In this document: in pieces, positions 25,839 to 33,507 of the stretch | How positions within the stretch are numbered: position 1 is the stretch's first letter | Layout of the letters: the number at the start of each line of letters is the position of its first letter | Source of the DNA: JBCBSZ01 sp039185015 | GTDB lineage: Bacteria; Actinomycetota; Acidimicrobiia; Acidimicrobiales; Poriferisodalaceae | Direction: 5' to 3' | DNA: 64,000 bases | NCBI GenBank assembly: GCA_039185015.1 | Contig: JBCDAU010000027.1 | Location: 5,498-69,497 of the forward strand | Notes under the pieces: generated by a model | Told to the model about the DNA's origin: nothing | Seen by the model: the letters and a program-made list of their open reading frames with translations, nothing else | Databases searched by the model: none | Made by a program: the position numbers and the translations under genes

Positions 25839-27728
25839 TCAGGGGAGGGTCGTCGAGGTGCTGGTGGTCGACTCCTCGCCGGCACCACCGGTCTCGCCGT
25901 CCTCGTCGTCGGCACCACCGGTGTCGCCGTCACCGGCGCCGCTCGGACCGCCCAGGGGATCCTCGGTGGTCGAGGTGGTCGCCGGCTCGGTGGTCGTCGT
26001 GGTCGCCTCGGGCTCGGTGGTCGAGGTGGTCGACTCCGGCTCGGTGGTCGTGGTGGTGGTCGTCGTCGACTCCGGCACCGTCGTGGTGGTGGTCGTGGTC
26101 GACTCCGGCACCGTCGTGGTGGTCGGGGTCGTGGTCGACTCCGGCACCGTCGTGGTGGTCGTCTCCTCGATCGGCACCTCGGTGACCTCGGGCTCGATCA
26201 CGATGATCGTGGCCGACTCCGTGGTGGCCGGAGCCTCGATCTCGATGGGGTCGAGCGGCGAGACCGCGATCTCGTCACCGTCGATCTCGGCGACGATGCC
26301 GGCCGGCTCGGCGGGGACCGTCGTGTCGGGGAGAGCAGCCGGGACGGTGGTGGTGGCGGCGATGGCACCGCCGACGCCGACGGCGGCCTTGACCGTGTCG
26401 AGCAACGTGCTCGCGATGCCCGGATCGGCGATCTCGGGCGGAGGCGGTGGAGCGTCGACGATCTCGGGCGTCGGCGGCACGGCGGCGCTGGCCGTCGAGC
26501 CGGCCTTTGCGCTCGCTGCGGCGGCGCCGGACGAGGCGCTGGAACCACTGCCGGCACCGGCGAGCGTGCCGCTCTGCCACCCGGTGACGGGCCCGGTCGG
26601 GGTGAGACCGGCGGCCGAGCTCGAGGAGCTGGCGCCCGCACCGGCCGTCGACGACACCGAACCGGCGGTGGACGACGAGCCCGCAGCGGCGGAGCTGGAC
26701 GAGCTGGCGCCGGCACCGGCCGAGGTCGAACCGCCGGCCACCGAGGTCGGCGCACCGCTCGAGGCGGTGGACGACGTGGCCGTGGACGAGGTCGACGACG
26801 ACGTGGACGATGCCTGGTTGGCCGGGTGCTGGGCCTGGCTCGACGTAGGTGAGTTCTGGCTCGGGTTGCTCGACGACTCGCCGTCGGAGCCGTCACCGTC
26901 GAGGTCGCCGGTGAAGGCACCGAAGCCGAGGGCGTCGCTCATGGCGTCGAGGGTGCGCTCGCGCATGCCGGCGGCGACCGGCACGAGCGGGGCGACCGAC
27001 AGCAGCGCCATCGGCGCCGCGACCCGGTCCTTGGTCGACGAGCAGACCTCGCAGCGCTCGAGGTGGCGGGAGATCCGCTTTCGCCAACGGGGCGTGATGG
27101 AGCCGTCCCAGTCGGCGAGCAGCTCGCGCAGCTCGACGCAGTTGCCGCGACCGTGGCGGGCGACCACGACGGCGCCCAGGGAGCGGGCGAAGCGGTCGCG
27201 AACCCGGAACGAGCGAGCGTGGACCTGCTCGGCCCGCATGTCGAGGACGTCGCCGGCCTCCTCCGGGGAGAGCTCGTGGCGGTAGAGCAGGTGGAGCAGG
27301 ACGCGGTCCTTCTCCTCCAGCCCCGCGGCCGCGTCGTCGACGAGGCGACGCAGCTCGTCGCGCTCGGCCTCGGTCAGCGGGCCGTCGACCATGGGGTCGC
27401 CGACGGTCACTTCGAGCCCCATCGGCTCGGTGCGTCGACTTCGCAGGTGAGCGAGGGCGTGGCGTCGGGTGATGCGGTAGAGCCAGGGCCGGAGCTTGTC
27501 GGGGTCGCGGAGCTGGTCGATCCGCTGCGCAGCGCCCACGAAGGCGTCGTGCACGACGTCCTCGGCCCCGGACGGGCCGACGATCGCTCGGGCCAGGTCG
27601 GTGAGACGGAGCGCGTAGCGGTCGTAGATCGCTGCGAGGGCAGCCTGATCTCCGTCGCGCACCCGCTCGACCAGCTCACGATCGCTGGCGGCGCTGGTTC
27701 TGAGTTGTCCGAGTCTGCGTGTCGCCAC
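25839..27728 (-). CDS. ECF sigma factor fused to ZAS-type zinc motif and Ser/Thr-rich tail
   Basis: A 629-residue protein. Residues about 15-95 form sigma region 2 and about 120-185 region 4, as in ECF sigma factors. Cys197 and the HxxxCxxC motif (His222, Cys226, Cys229) match the zinc anti-sigma (ZAS) fold normally found on a separate anti-sigma protein. Next come a hydrophobic stretch (about 238-254), a Ser/Ala/Thr-rich region, a weakly hydrophobic segment (near TVKAAVGVGGAIAATTTV) and a tail of VPESTTTTT-type repeats. This looks like a self-inhibited, possibly membrane-tethered sigma factor. GTG at 27728 has GGGAGGGAG upstream. Confidence 0.85.
   Translation of the reverse strand: MATRRLGQLRTSAASDRELVERVRDGDQAALAAIYDRYALRLTDLARAIVGPSGAEDVVHDAFVGAAQRIDQLRDPDKLRPWLYRITRRHALAHLRSRRTEPMGLEVTVGDPMVDGPLTEAERDELRRLVDDAAAGLEEKDRVLLHLLYRHELSPEEAGDVLDMRAEQVHARSFRVRDRFARSLGAVVVARHGRGNCVELRELLADWDGSITPRWRKRISRHLERCEVCSSTKDRVAAPMALLSVAPLVPVAAGMRERTLDAMSDALGFGAFTGDLDGDGSDGESSSNPSQNSPTSSQAQHPANQASSTSSSTSSTATSSTASSGAPTSVAGGSTSAGAGASSSSSAAAGSSSTAGSVSSTAGAGASSSSSAAGLTPTGPVTGWQSGTLAGAGSGSSASSGAAAASAKAGSTASAAVPPTPEIVDAPPPPPEIADPGIASTLLDTVKAAVGVGGAIAATTTVPAALPDTTVPAEPAGIVAEIDGDEIAVSPLDPIEIEAPATTESATIIVIEPEVTEVPIEETTTTTVPESTTTPTTTTVPESTTTTTTTVPESTTTTTTTTEPESTTSTTEPEATTTTTEPATTSTTEDPLGGPSGAGDGDTGGADDEDGETGGAGEESTTSTSTTLP
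26020..26160 (-). repeat. in-frame Thr-rich coding repeats (VPESTTTTT)
   Basis: Near-identical copies of a 23-bp core start at 26068, 26101 and 26137 (33- and 36-bp periods), with further diverged copies toward 26020. They encode the Val-Pro-Glu-Ser-(Thr)n tail of the sigma-factor fusion. Runs of Thr codons make length variation likely. Confidence 0.75.
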
Positions 27729-27903
27729 GCGGCGCTCCCTCCCCACGTTTCCGGATCGGCGCCGAGGTGGGGCGTGCGCCGGTCCACGAACCCTGCGATC
27801 ACTGGCGCGCCGCCCGCGCCGCTGGCGGCGCACGTTGCACGATCACGAGGTTCGGGGTACTGCCCCACCATTGAAGCCGATGCGGGGGCCGCGCGCGTGA
27901 CAG

Positions 27904-27933
27904 CTTCGCGAAGAACTCGCCAGTACCGGCGAG
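27904..27933. promoter_or_regulatory. palindrome and hairpin in divergent intergenic region
   Basis: The 430-bp gap 27729-28158 holds no long gene. It contains a perfect 10-bp palindrome, CTTCGCGAAG (27904-27913). A 6-bp stem hairpin follows (27916-27921 with 27928-27933). It lies upstream of the sigma-ZAS gene (minus) and a possible small ORF (plus). Operator function is only inferred. Confidence 0.35.
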
Positions 27934-27987
27934 GCATGCGCGCGCAGACCTGTTCCATCGCAGGAGATGACGCGTGAGGACCCCTCG

Positions 27988-28008
27988 ATCTCGCGAAAAC
28001 CGCGAGAT
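27988..28008. promoter_or_regulatory. 8-bp inverted repeat upstream of small ORF
   Basis: ATCTCGCG (27988-27995) and CGCGAGAT (28001-28008) form a perfect dyad with a 5-nt spacer AAAAC. A T6 run follows at 28018-28023, 9 nt beyond the stem, just before the GTG of the small ORF. It could be an operator, an attenuator-like terminator or a leader hairpin. Confidence 0.45.
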
Positions 28009-28025
28009 GTGTCAGGATTTTTTCC

Positions 28026-28151
28026 GTGAGATTGCTGCGCTACCGCCGCCTGGGCCCCCGATACGAGATCTACGCATCGATCGTGGCGGTCATCGCGGCC
28101 GCCGCCGCAGTGGTCGCCGTCTGCCTCTGGGCGCTCGGACAAGCCCCCTGA
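28026..28151 (+). CDS. possible 41-residue single-pass membrane peptide
   Basis: Short ORF with a GTG start and an AGGA motif 8 nt upstream. The peptide has a basic N-terminus (four Arg within the first 12 residues), then one hydrophobic helix of about 20 residues beginning near SIVAVIAAAAAVVAVCLWAL, and ends GQAP. The positive-inside layout is typical of small membrane proteins. No family recognised; chance occurrence in GC-rich DNA cannot be excluded. Convergent with the reductase gene, which ends 7 bp further on. Confidence 0.4.
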   Translation: MRLLRYRRLGPRYEIYASIVAVIAAAAAVVAVCLWALGQAP

Positions 28152-28158
28152 CCAGGGC

Positions 28159-29301
28159 TTATGCCGGCGCGACCTCGATCCGGAGGCCGGCATGGTCCTG
28201 CAGGCGCTCGACGAGCGTGGCACCCAGTGCCACAGCCGGGGTGAGGCAGCCACCGGGACCCGTCGTGTCGAGGAGGCACAGGGCCAGCTCCCCGATGATC
28301 TTCGACGTCGATCCGTAGCCGGGGTCCAGGTCGTCGCCGACCACGGTCTCGACCACGTTCCCGTCGCCGTCCTCGCCGCGGAACACCAGGTCGTAGTGGC
28401 CGGCCTCGCGTTCCTCCTCGATGGGACCGTCGCCGGGCTGCAGGCCGGGGTCGATGGCGAAGTCGCCGGCCCCGGCGGCCGGATCGGGACCGAGCAGGAG
28501 CATCTCGTCGTACACGAGGTCCTCGCCGTAGCGACCGCCACTCAGGTGGTTCGACCGGTGCACGACCTTGGTGTTGATGGCGGCCATCACGAACGGTCCG
28601 GACCAGCCGCCGAAGTCCGGTTCCTCGATCTGCTCCTGGCCGGTGGGTTGATCGGGGCCCTGGAAGTCGCCGGCGAGCGAGAACGGGTCGATCAGCGCCT
28701 CGAGGACGCTCGGATCCGAGCCGGCCGCCTCCATGATCGCCCCCATCGACGCCATCGTCCCGCCGGAGGCGGTGCCCTGCATCTGCCGGACCCGCATGCG
28801 GACCCGGGGCATCGGGCGACCGAAGCGCTCGCGGGCGGTCTCCTGGAGCAGGAAGACCCCGAGATCGGAGGGGACCGAGTCGAACCCACCGGCGAACACG
28901 ATCCGGGCGCCGGAGGCGGCGGCGGTCTCGTCGTGGGCGGCGATCATGTCCCGCATCCAGGGCGTCTCGCCGGCCAGGTCGACGTAGTCGGTGCCGTGCG
29001 CGGCGCAGGCGGCGACGAGCCCGGAGCCGTACCAGACGTAGGGCCCGACGGTGGTGCAGACGACGTTGGTGTCGGCGGCCATGGCGTCGAGCGAGGCCTG
29101 GTCACCGGTGTCGGCGACGACGATGCCGACGTCGTCGCCGAGCCCGAGCTCGGCGTGGACGGCGTCGAGCTTGCCCCGGTCTCGCCCGCCGATCGCCCAC
29201 CGAGCGCCATGACCTCGGTCCCGCAGGTACTCGGCGACGAGTCGCCCGGTGTACCCCGTCGCCCCGAAGACGACCACGTCATAGGTCCGCTCATCCGCCA
29301 T
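28159..29301 (-). CDS. saccharopine dehydrogenase-like / trans-acting enoyl reductase family protein
   Basis: A 380-residue NAD(P)-binding protein. The N-terminal Rossmann motif is FGATGYTGRLVAEYL, and the region VVCTTVGPYVWYGSGLVAACAAHGT splits above 20 residues but its core TVGPY and TDYVDLAGE is typical of this family. Relatives include the mycobacterial trans-acting enoyl reductase of phthiocerol/glycolipid synthesis and uncharacterised saccharopine dehydrogenase-like proteins. The substrate here is unknown. ATG at 29301. Confidence 0.85.
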   Translation of the reverse strand: MADERTYDVVVFGATGYTGRLVAEYLRDRGHGARWAIGGRDRGKLDAVHAELGLGDDVGIVVADTGDQASLDAMAADTNVVCTTVGPYVWYGSGLVAACAAHGTDYVDLAGETPWMRDMIAAHDETAAASGARIVFAGGFDSVPSDLGVFLLQETARERFGRPMPRVRMRVRQMQGTASGGTMASMGAIMEAAGSDPSVLEALIDPFSLAGDFQGPDQPTGQEQIEEPDFGGWSGPFVMAAINTKVVHRSNHLSGGRYGEDLVYDEMLLLGPDPAAGAGDFAIDPGLQPGDGPIEEEREAGHYDLVFRGEDGDGNVVETVVGDDLDPGYGSTSKIIGELALCLLDTTGPGGCLTPAVALGATLVERLQDHAGLRIEVAPA

Positions 29302-29369
29302 CTCGACCCCCTTCGTCGCACGGGGATCGTGTCACGGAACCCCAGACCGATGCCGAACGAGGTCTCACG

Positions 29370-29474
29370 GGGCCTGCGCGGCGAGCGCCCGGCGGCCAGG
29401 CACGTCCCACGGGCCTGCGCGGCGAGCGCCCGGCGGCCAGGCACGTCCCAGGGGGCCTGCGCGGCGAGCGCCCT
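29370..29474. repeat. three-copy 41/42-bp direct repeat
   Basis: Units begin at 29370, 29411 and 29453, each opening GGGCCTGCGCGGCGAGCGCC. The first two copies are full length and almost identical, including GGCGGCCAGGCACGTCCCA; the third is truncated. It fills part of the 233-bp non-coding gap between the reductase gene and tRNA-Ala. No gene recognised in the gap. Confidence 0.85.
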
Positions 29475-29534
29475 CAGCGGAGCGGGCAGCAACGGAGACG
29501 ACGGACGGAGGCAGCCGCCGAACGTCAGGCGATG

Positions 29535-29609
29535 TGGAGGTGACGGGACTCGAACCCGTGGCCTTCTCGATGCGACCGAGACGCTCTAGCCAAACTGAGC
29601 TACACCCCC
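29535..29609 (-). tRNA. tRNA-Ala(CGC)
   Basis: A 75-nt cloverleaf on the minus strand. The acceptor stem GGGGGTG/CACCTCC carries the G3-U70 wobble that defines alanine tRNAs. The D-stem is GCTC/GAGC. Anticodon stem TCTCG/CGAGA encloses loop GTCGCAT (anticodon CGC, codon GCG). The T-arm ACGGG-TTCGAGT-CCCGT is perfect. CCA is not encoded. Confidence 0.95.
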
Positions 29610-29672
29610 GAAGGGACCCGTCACTGTAGCAACGGGCAGGCGGGTTCCCCGCTCAGCGCGGTGACGACCCGC

Positions 29673-30212
29673 TCAGGAGCCAGCGCGGTGCAGCGCGGGG
29701 GCTGCTGCCCGGGCGGAGACCGCCTCGACGGTCGCCGGGCGCAGGTAGTGCACCTTCTGGTCGCGCTCCATGGTGACGGACCGGAGGCGGGCGACCATGA
29801 GGACGTAGCCGCCGAGCAGGCCGTCCATGCCGAGGTGCAGCAGCCAGGCCATCGTCGACGGCATGAGCAGGGCGACGATCAGGGACAGGACCGCAGCGGC
29901 GGCCAGGACCCGGATGACGTCGCGGCGGCGCAGCTCGGCCTCGTGGGGGTTGCGGGGCATGCCGGGCGGCACGAGACCGCCGTCGAGCTCCTCACCCAGC
30001 GGGGCGACCGCGGTGCCCACGGGGTCACGGCCCTGGAGCCGGGACGCCGGGGCGTACACCACGGGGCCGGTCCGACCCAGCGTGCTCAGCTGGCTGCGGA
30101 ACGCGCCAACGGAGTCACGTGAGCGGCCGACGTTCTGTCGGTTGCGCACGACGGGCGGCAGCAGCACCGCCGCCCACATCACTGCAAGGATGAACAGGAC
30201 CAAGATGGTCAC
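29673..30212 (-). CDS. SepX/GlpR-like divisome membrane protein
   Basis: A 179-residue membrane protein. It opens with a TM helix (about 2-18) and the junction LLPPVVRNRQ, then SVGAFRSQLSTLGR. That opening resembles actinobacterial SepX (Streptomyces) and GlpR (Corynebacterium) as I recall them. Two more hydrophobic helices lie at about 113-150. In corynebacteria GlpR is the membrane receptor of the MoeA-like protein Glp at the divisome; a moeA/glp homologue lies 2.1 kb away on the same strand. GTG at 30212 has GGCGGAGC just upstream. Family call is by pattern memory. Confidence 0.7.
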   Translation of the reverse strand: MTILVLFILAVMWAAVLLPPVVRNRQNVGRSRDSVGAFRSQLSTLGRTGPVVYAPASRLQGRDPVGTAVAPLGEELDGGLVPPGMPRNPHEAELRRRDVIRVLAAAAVLSLIVALLMPSTMAWLLHLGMDGLLGGYVLMVARLRSVTMERDQKVHYLRPATVEAVSARAAAPALHRAGS

Positions 30213-30372
30213 GCTCCGCCTCGCCTCCTCGGTCGAGGGACCGGTGTACCGCACCACTCGGTGGCAACGGTGGATGGTCCCGCCGTCAGGTTGACAACTT
30301 CGTGGCGAGCAGGCTGGTGGCGTCACACCATGTCCGCCCGCCGGATGACTGTTGCAGTTCTACTACGGCGAC

Positions 30373-30404
30373 CGACACGAATCCAGTCTTCCCGTCACGA
30401 ATCC
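30373..30404. promoter_or_regulatory. 20-bp-spaced direct repeat CGWCACGAATCC
   Basis: Two 12-bp copies (30373-30384 and 30393-30404) differ at one base and are spaced by two helical turns. They lie about 160-190 bp upstream of sepX/glpR in a 359-bp non-coding gap (30213-30571) that looks less G+C-rich than its surroundings. No gene or clear promoter was seen in this gap. Possible dimeric regulator site. Confidence 0.35.
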
Positions 30405-30571
30405 GTCATCTGGGTTCGGACTCGGTTCGGTCTCGGTCAGGGGCTACGTCGCCATCCTGGCCACCGATCGGGGCCTCGAGGGCACCCGGATCACTGCAGA
30501 CCCGGAGAGGGTAGTCGGCCATCGGTCGATCCACACAAGTACTGCCGACCGCCGCCGGTGGCGCGGCCGAC

Positions 30572-31138
30572 CTACAGGTCGAGCTCGTCCTCGTCGTCGA
30601 GGGACGCCACCGGCTGATACCGCTGCTCGCGCAGGCGGGCCAGAGCGTCGGCGACCGGCTCCTCACGGCGGTAGTTGCCGGAGCGGCCGCCCTGCTTCTC
30701 CCAGAGCGTCAGGTCACCGATCACCATCGCCCGGTCGGCCGACTTGCACATGTCGTAGACGGTCAGGGCCGCCACCGAGCAGGCCATCATCGCTTCCATC
30801 TCGACACCGGTCCGGTCGACGGTGTCGACCTGCGCCTCGATCTCCACGAAGGTCTCCTCGATCGTGAAGTTCACGAACACCGAACCCACCAGCAGCGGGT
30901 GGCACAGGGGGATCAGATCCGACGTGCGCTTCGCCGCCTGGATGCCGGCGACACGGGCGACCGCCAGGACGTCGCCCTTGGAGATGGCGCCCTTGGCCAC
31001 GAGCGCCACCGTCTCGGGCTGCATGTAGACCCGGGAGCGAGCCACGGCGCGACGGTGCGTCGGCTCCTTGGGCGTCACGTCGACCATCCGGGCGCGGCCC
31101 AGCGGGTCGAGGTGAGTGAGGCGGGGCTCGGTCGACAT
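30572..31138 (-). CDS. moaC: cyclic pyranopterin monophosphate synthase
   Basis: A 188-residue MoaC. With MoaA it converts GTP to cPMP, the first step of molybdenum cofactor synthesis. Conserved blocks: LTHLDPLGRARMVDV, AAKRTSDLIPLCHPL, and GVEMEAMMACSVAALTVYDM followed by CK. About 25 residues extend past the usual C-terminus and end in an acidic DEDELDL tail. ATG at 31138 chosen over longer readings that merge with moaA-side sequence. Confidence 0.96.
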   Translation of the reverse strand: MSTEPRLTHLDPLGRARMVDVTPKEPTHRRAVARSRVYMQPETVALVAKGAISKGDVLAVARVAGIQAAKRTSDLIPLCHPLLVGSVFVNFTIEETFVEIEAQVDTVDRTGVEMEAMMACSVAALTVYDMCKSADRAMVIGDLTLWEKQGGRSGNYRREEPVADALARLREQRYQPVASLDDEDELDL

Positions 31139-31241
31139 GCCCCAGATCGTACGTCTCGGACGACCTGCGGTCTGCCCTGACCCTGCCCGCAGGTGCGTGA
31201 CGGCCCGGCCGCAGCCCGTCAGGGCGAGGACCTCGGGAGGA

Positions 31242-31265
31242 GGCGTGGGCTCCGGGACCCACGCC
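31242..31265 (-). terminator. hairpin between moaA and moaC
   Basis: An 8-bp perfect stem (31242-31249 with 31258-31265) and an 8-nt loop, 11 bp past the moaA stop in the 137-bp moaA-moaC gap. No U-tract. May cause partial termination or RNA processing between the two genes. Confidence 0.4.
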
Positions 31266-31275
31266 GGGTGGTCAG

Positions 31276-32259
31276 TCAGCCGCCGATCTGGCTCATCGAC
31301 TTGCGGGGCTTGATGAAGTGGACCTGGCCGATCGCGTGGCCGGCCCACTTGGTGCCGACCTTGGCCTCGATGAGGTCGGCGATCTCGTCGTCGGAGGCGC
31401 CGGTGCGCAGCGGGGCCCGGAGGTCGAGCTCGTCGAGTGAGAACAGGCAGGTCCGGAACCCGCCCTCGGAGGTGAGCCGCACCCGGTCGCAGTCGCCGCA
31501 GAACGGCTTGGTCACGCTGGCGATCACCCCGATCTCGCCGCCGCCGTCGAGGTACCGGTAGCGCTCGGCCGGCTCGGTGCCCCTGCGGATCGGCTCGATC
31601 GGCAGCTCGGCGTCGATCGCCTCGATGATCTCGTCGGCGGGGACGACGCGCTCCTCGGTCCACTCCCCCTGCGCGTCGAGGGGCATGAACTCGATGAACC
31701 GGACCGTGATGCCCTTCTCCCGACCGAAGCGGGCGAAGTCGACGACCTCGTCGTCGTTGATGCCTCGCATCAGCACGGCGTTGACCTTGACCGGCTCCAG
31801 GCCGGCGGCGAGCGCCGCGTCGATGCCGTCGAGGACCTTGGTGAGGTCGTCGCGGCGGGTGAGCTCCTTGAAGCGATCGGTCCGGAGCGAGTCGAGGGAG
31901 ATGTTGATGCGCCGCAGGCCGGCGTCGGCGAGGCGCTGAGCGAGGAGGCCGAGCGTCGCGCCGTTGGTGGTGAGCGACAGATCGACGTCGAGCTCCGAGA
32001 GCATCGAGATCAGCTTGGGCAGCCCGGCACGGACGGTCGGCTCACCCCCGGTGATGCGCAGCGAGTTGAAGCCGTACCGGTCGACGCAGAGACGAGCGAG
32101 TCGGGTGATCTCCTCGAAGCTGAGGATCTCCTCCCTCGGCAGCCACGCCATGCCCTCCGCCGGCATGCAGTAGGTGCACCGGAAGTTGCATCGGTCGGTG
32201 ACCGAGATGCGCAGGTCGCGGACCGTGCGCCCGTACGGATCGATGAGGTCCTCCGCCAT
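31276..32259 (-). CDS. moaA: GTP 3',8-cyclase (radical SAM)
   Basis: A 327-residue radical SAM enzyme. The N-terminal cluster motif CxxxCxxC is at CNFRCTYC (about 24-31). The SAM motif is ITGGEP. The second C-terminal Fe-S cluster motif CGDCDRVRLTSEGGFRTC is complete, and the chain ends in the family-typical Gly-Gly. All catalytic features of active MoaA are present. Lies 51 bp after moeA. Confidence 0.98.
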   Translation of the reverse strand: MAEDLIDPYGRTVRDLRISVTDRCNFRCTYCMPAEGMAWLPREEILSFEEITRLARLCVDRYGFNSLRITGGEPTVRAGLPKLISMLSELDVDLSLTTNGATLGLLAQRLADAGLRRINISLDSLRTDRFKELTRRDDLTKVLDGIDAALAAGLEPVKVNAVLMRGINDDEVVDFARFGREKGITVRFIEFMPLDAQGEWTEERVVPADEIIEAIDAELPIEPIRRGTEPAERYRYLDGGGEIGVIASVTKPFCGDCDRVRLTSEGGFRTCLFSLDELDLRAPLRTGASDDEIADLIEAKVGTKWAGHAIGQVHFIKPRKSMSQIGG

Positions 32260-32310
32260 CCTCAGATCGTAGTGAGGAGGTCCTCGCGGACCACCATCCG
32301 ATGGACCAGC

Positions 32311-33507
32311 TCAGCCCAACACGAGCACGTCGACCCGGTCGCCGGCGGCGACGCCGTCGCCGTCGGGGACCACCGCCAACCCGTCCGAGACGGCCATGGC
32401 GTGGAGCATGTGCGAGCCCTGCCCGCCGGAGGAGCGCACCGACAGTCGTCCGTCGTCGCCGCGCTCGGTGACGACGCGGAGGAAGTGGGTCTTGCCGTCC
32501 GGCTTGCGGCGCAGGTCCTCGGCGGCGACCGCCGGCACGGGACGGCGCTGCGGATCGGGATGCCCGGCCATCCGCCGGATCCCGGTCCGTCCGAAGAGCT
32601 CGTAGGACACCATCGACGACACCGGGTTGCCAGGGAGGCCGAAGACCGGCGTGCCGTCGACGGTGCCGAAGGCGAACGGCTTCGCGGGCTTGATGGCGAT
32701 CTGCATCCAGCGCATCTCGCCGAGCTCGTCGAGCACCACCTTGACGAAGTCGAAGTCGCCCATGCTCACGCCACCAGAGGTGACGATGGCGTCGCAGCTC
32801 GACGCGGCCGCGGCGATGCGGCTCCGGAGCTCGTCGGGGTCGTCGCGACCCAGGCCGAGGTCGACCGGCTCGAAACCGTCCTGGGCGAGGAGGGCAAGGA
32901 GCGTGGCCCGGTTGGAGTCGCGGATCTGGCCGCGCGCCAGCGGCGAGCCGTCGTCGACGAGCTCGTCGCCGGTCGACATCACGCCCACGCGGGGTCGGCG
33001 GTGGGCCAGCACCGAGGTGGCGCCGAGGCTCGAGAGGACGCCGAGGTGACCCGGTCCGAGCACGGTGCCGGCGTCGAGGACGCGCTGGCCCTCGCTGATG
33101 TCCTCGCCGATGCCGCGGACGTGGTTGCCGACCGGTACCTCGGCCTGCACCGTCACCCGGTCCCCGGTGGCCTCGGTCAGCTCGACCATCACCACCGCAT
33201 CGGCGCCGGGCGGCAGCGGCGCGCCGGTCATGATGCGGGCCGCCTGACCGGGCCCGACCTCGAGGTCGCCCAGATCGCCGGCGGCGATGGTGCCGACGAT
33301 GTCGAGCTCGGCCGGAGCCTCGGCGGTGTCGGCGGCGACCACGGCGAAGCCGTCCATCGCCGTGTTGGGGAACGCGGGGATCGACTCACGAGCGTCGATG
33401 TCCTCGGCGAGGACGAGACCGAGCGCCTCACCGACGGGCACAGGCGACGGCTCGAACGGGGCACACGTGTCGAGGACCAGGCCTCGGGCTTCGTCGAGGG
33501 GGATCAT
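32311..33507 (-). CDS. moeA: molybdopterin molybdenumtransferase / gephyrin-like protein Glp
   Basis: A 398-residue MoeA. Domain landmarks: IPAFPNTAMDGFAV, MTGAPLPPGADAVV, GVMSTGDELV, TSGGVSMGDFDFVK and GLPGNPVSSMVSYELFGR. MoeA inserts molybdate into adenylylated molybdopterin. In Corynebacteriales a MoeA paralogue (Glp) is instead a cell-division protein bound to GlpR. Linkage here to both moaA/moaC and a SepX/GlpR-like gene leaves either or both roles open. The ATG overlaps the glycosyltransferase stop by 4 nt. Confidence 0.93.
   Translation of the reverse strand: MIPLDEARGLVLDTCAPFEPSPVPVGEALGLVLAEDIDARESIPAFPNTAMDGFAVVAADTAEAPAELDIVGTIAAGDLGDLEVGPGQAARIMTGAPLPPGADAVVMVELTEATGDRVTVQAEVPVGNHVRGIGEDISEGQRVLDAGTVLGPGHLGVLSSLGATSVLAHRRPRVGVMSTGDELVDDGSPLARGQIRDSNRATLLALLAQDGFEPVDLGLGRDDPDELRSRIAAAASSCDAIVTSGGVSMGDFDFVKVVLDELGEMRWMQIAIKPAKPFAFGTVDGTPVFGLPGNPVSSMVSYELFGRTGIRRMAGHPDPQRRPVPAVAAEDLRRKPDGKTHFLRVVTERGDDGRLSVRSSGGQGSHMLHAMAVSDGLAVVPDGDGVAAGDRVDVLVLG

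Noticed and set aside
25858..27285. 475-residue Val/Ser-rich plus-strand frame
   Set aside because: It is the antisense of Thr/Ser codon repeats in the sigma-factor fusion, and has no recognisable domain.
30291..30296. TTGACA, a possible -35 box on the plus strand
   Set aside because: No fitting -10 element at 16-18 bp and no plus-strand gene downstream.
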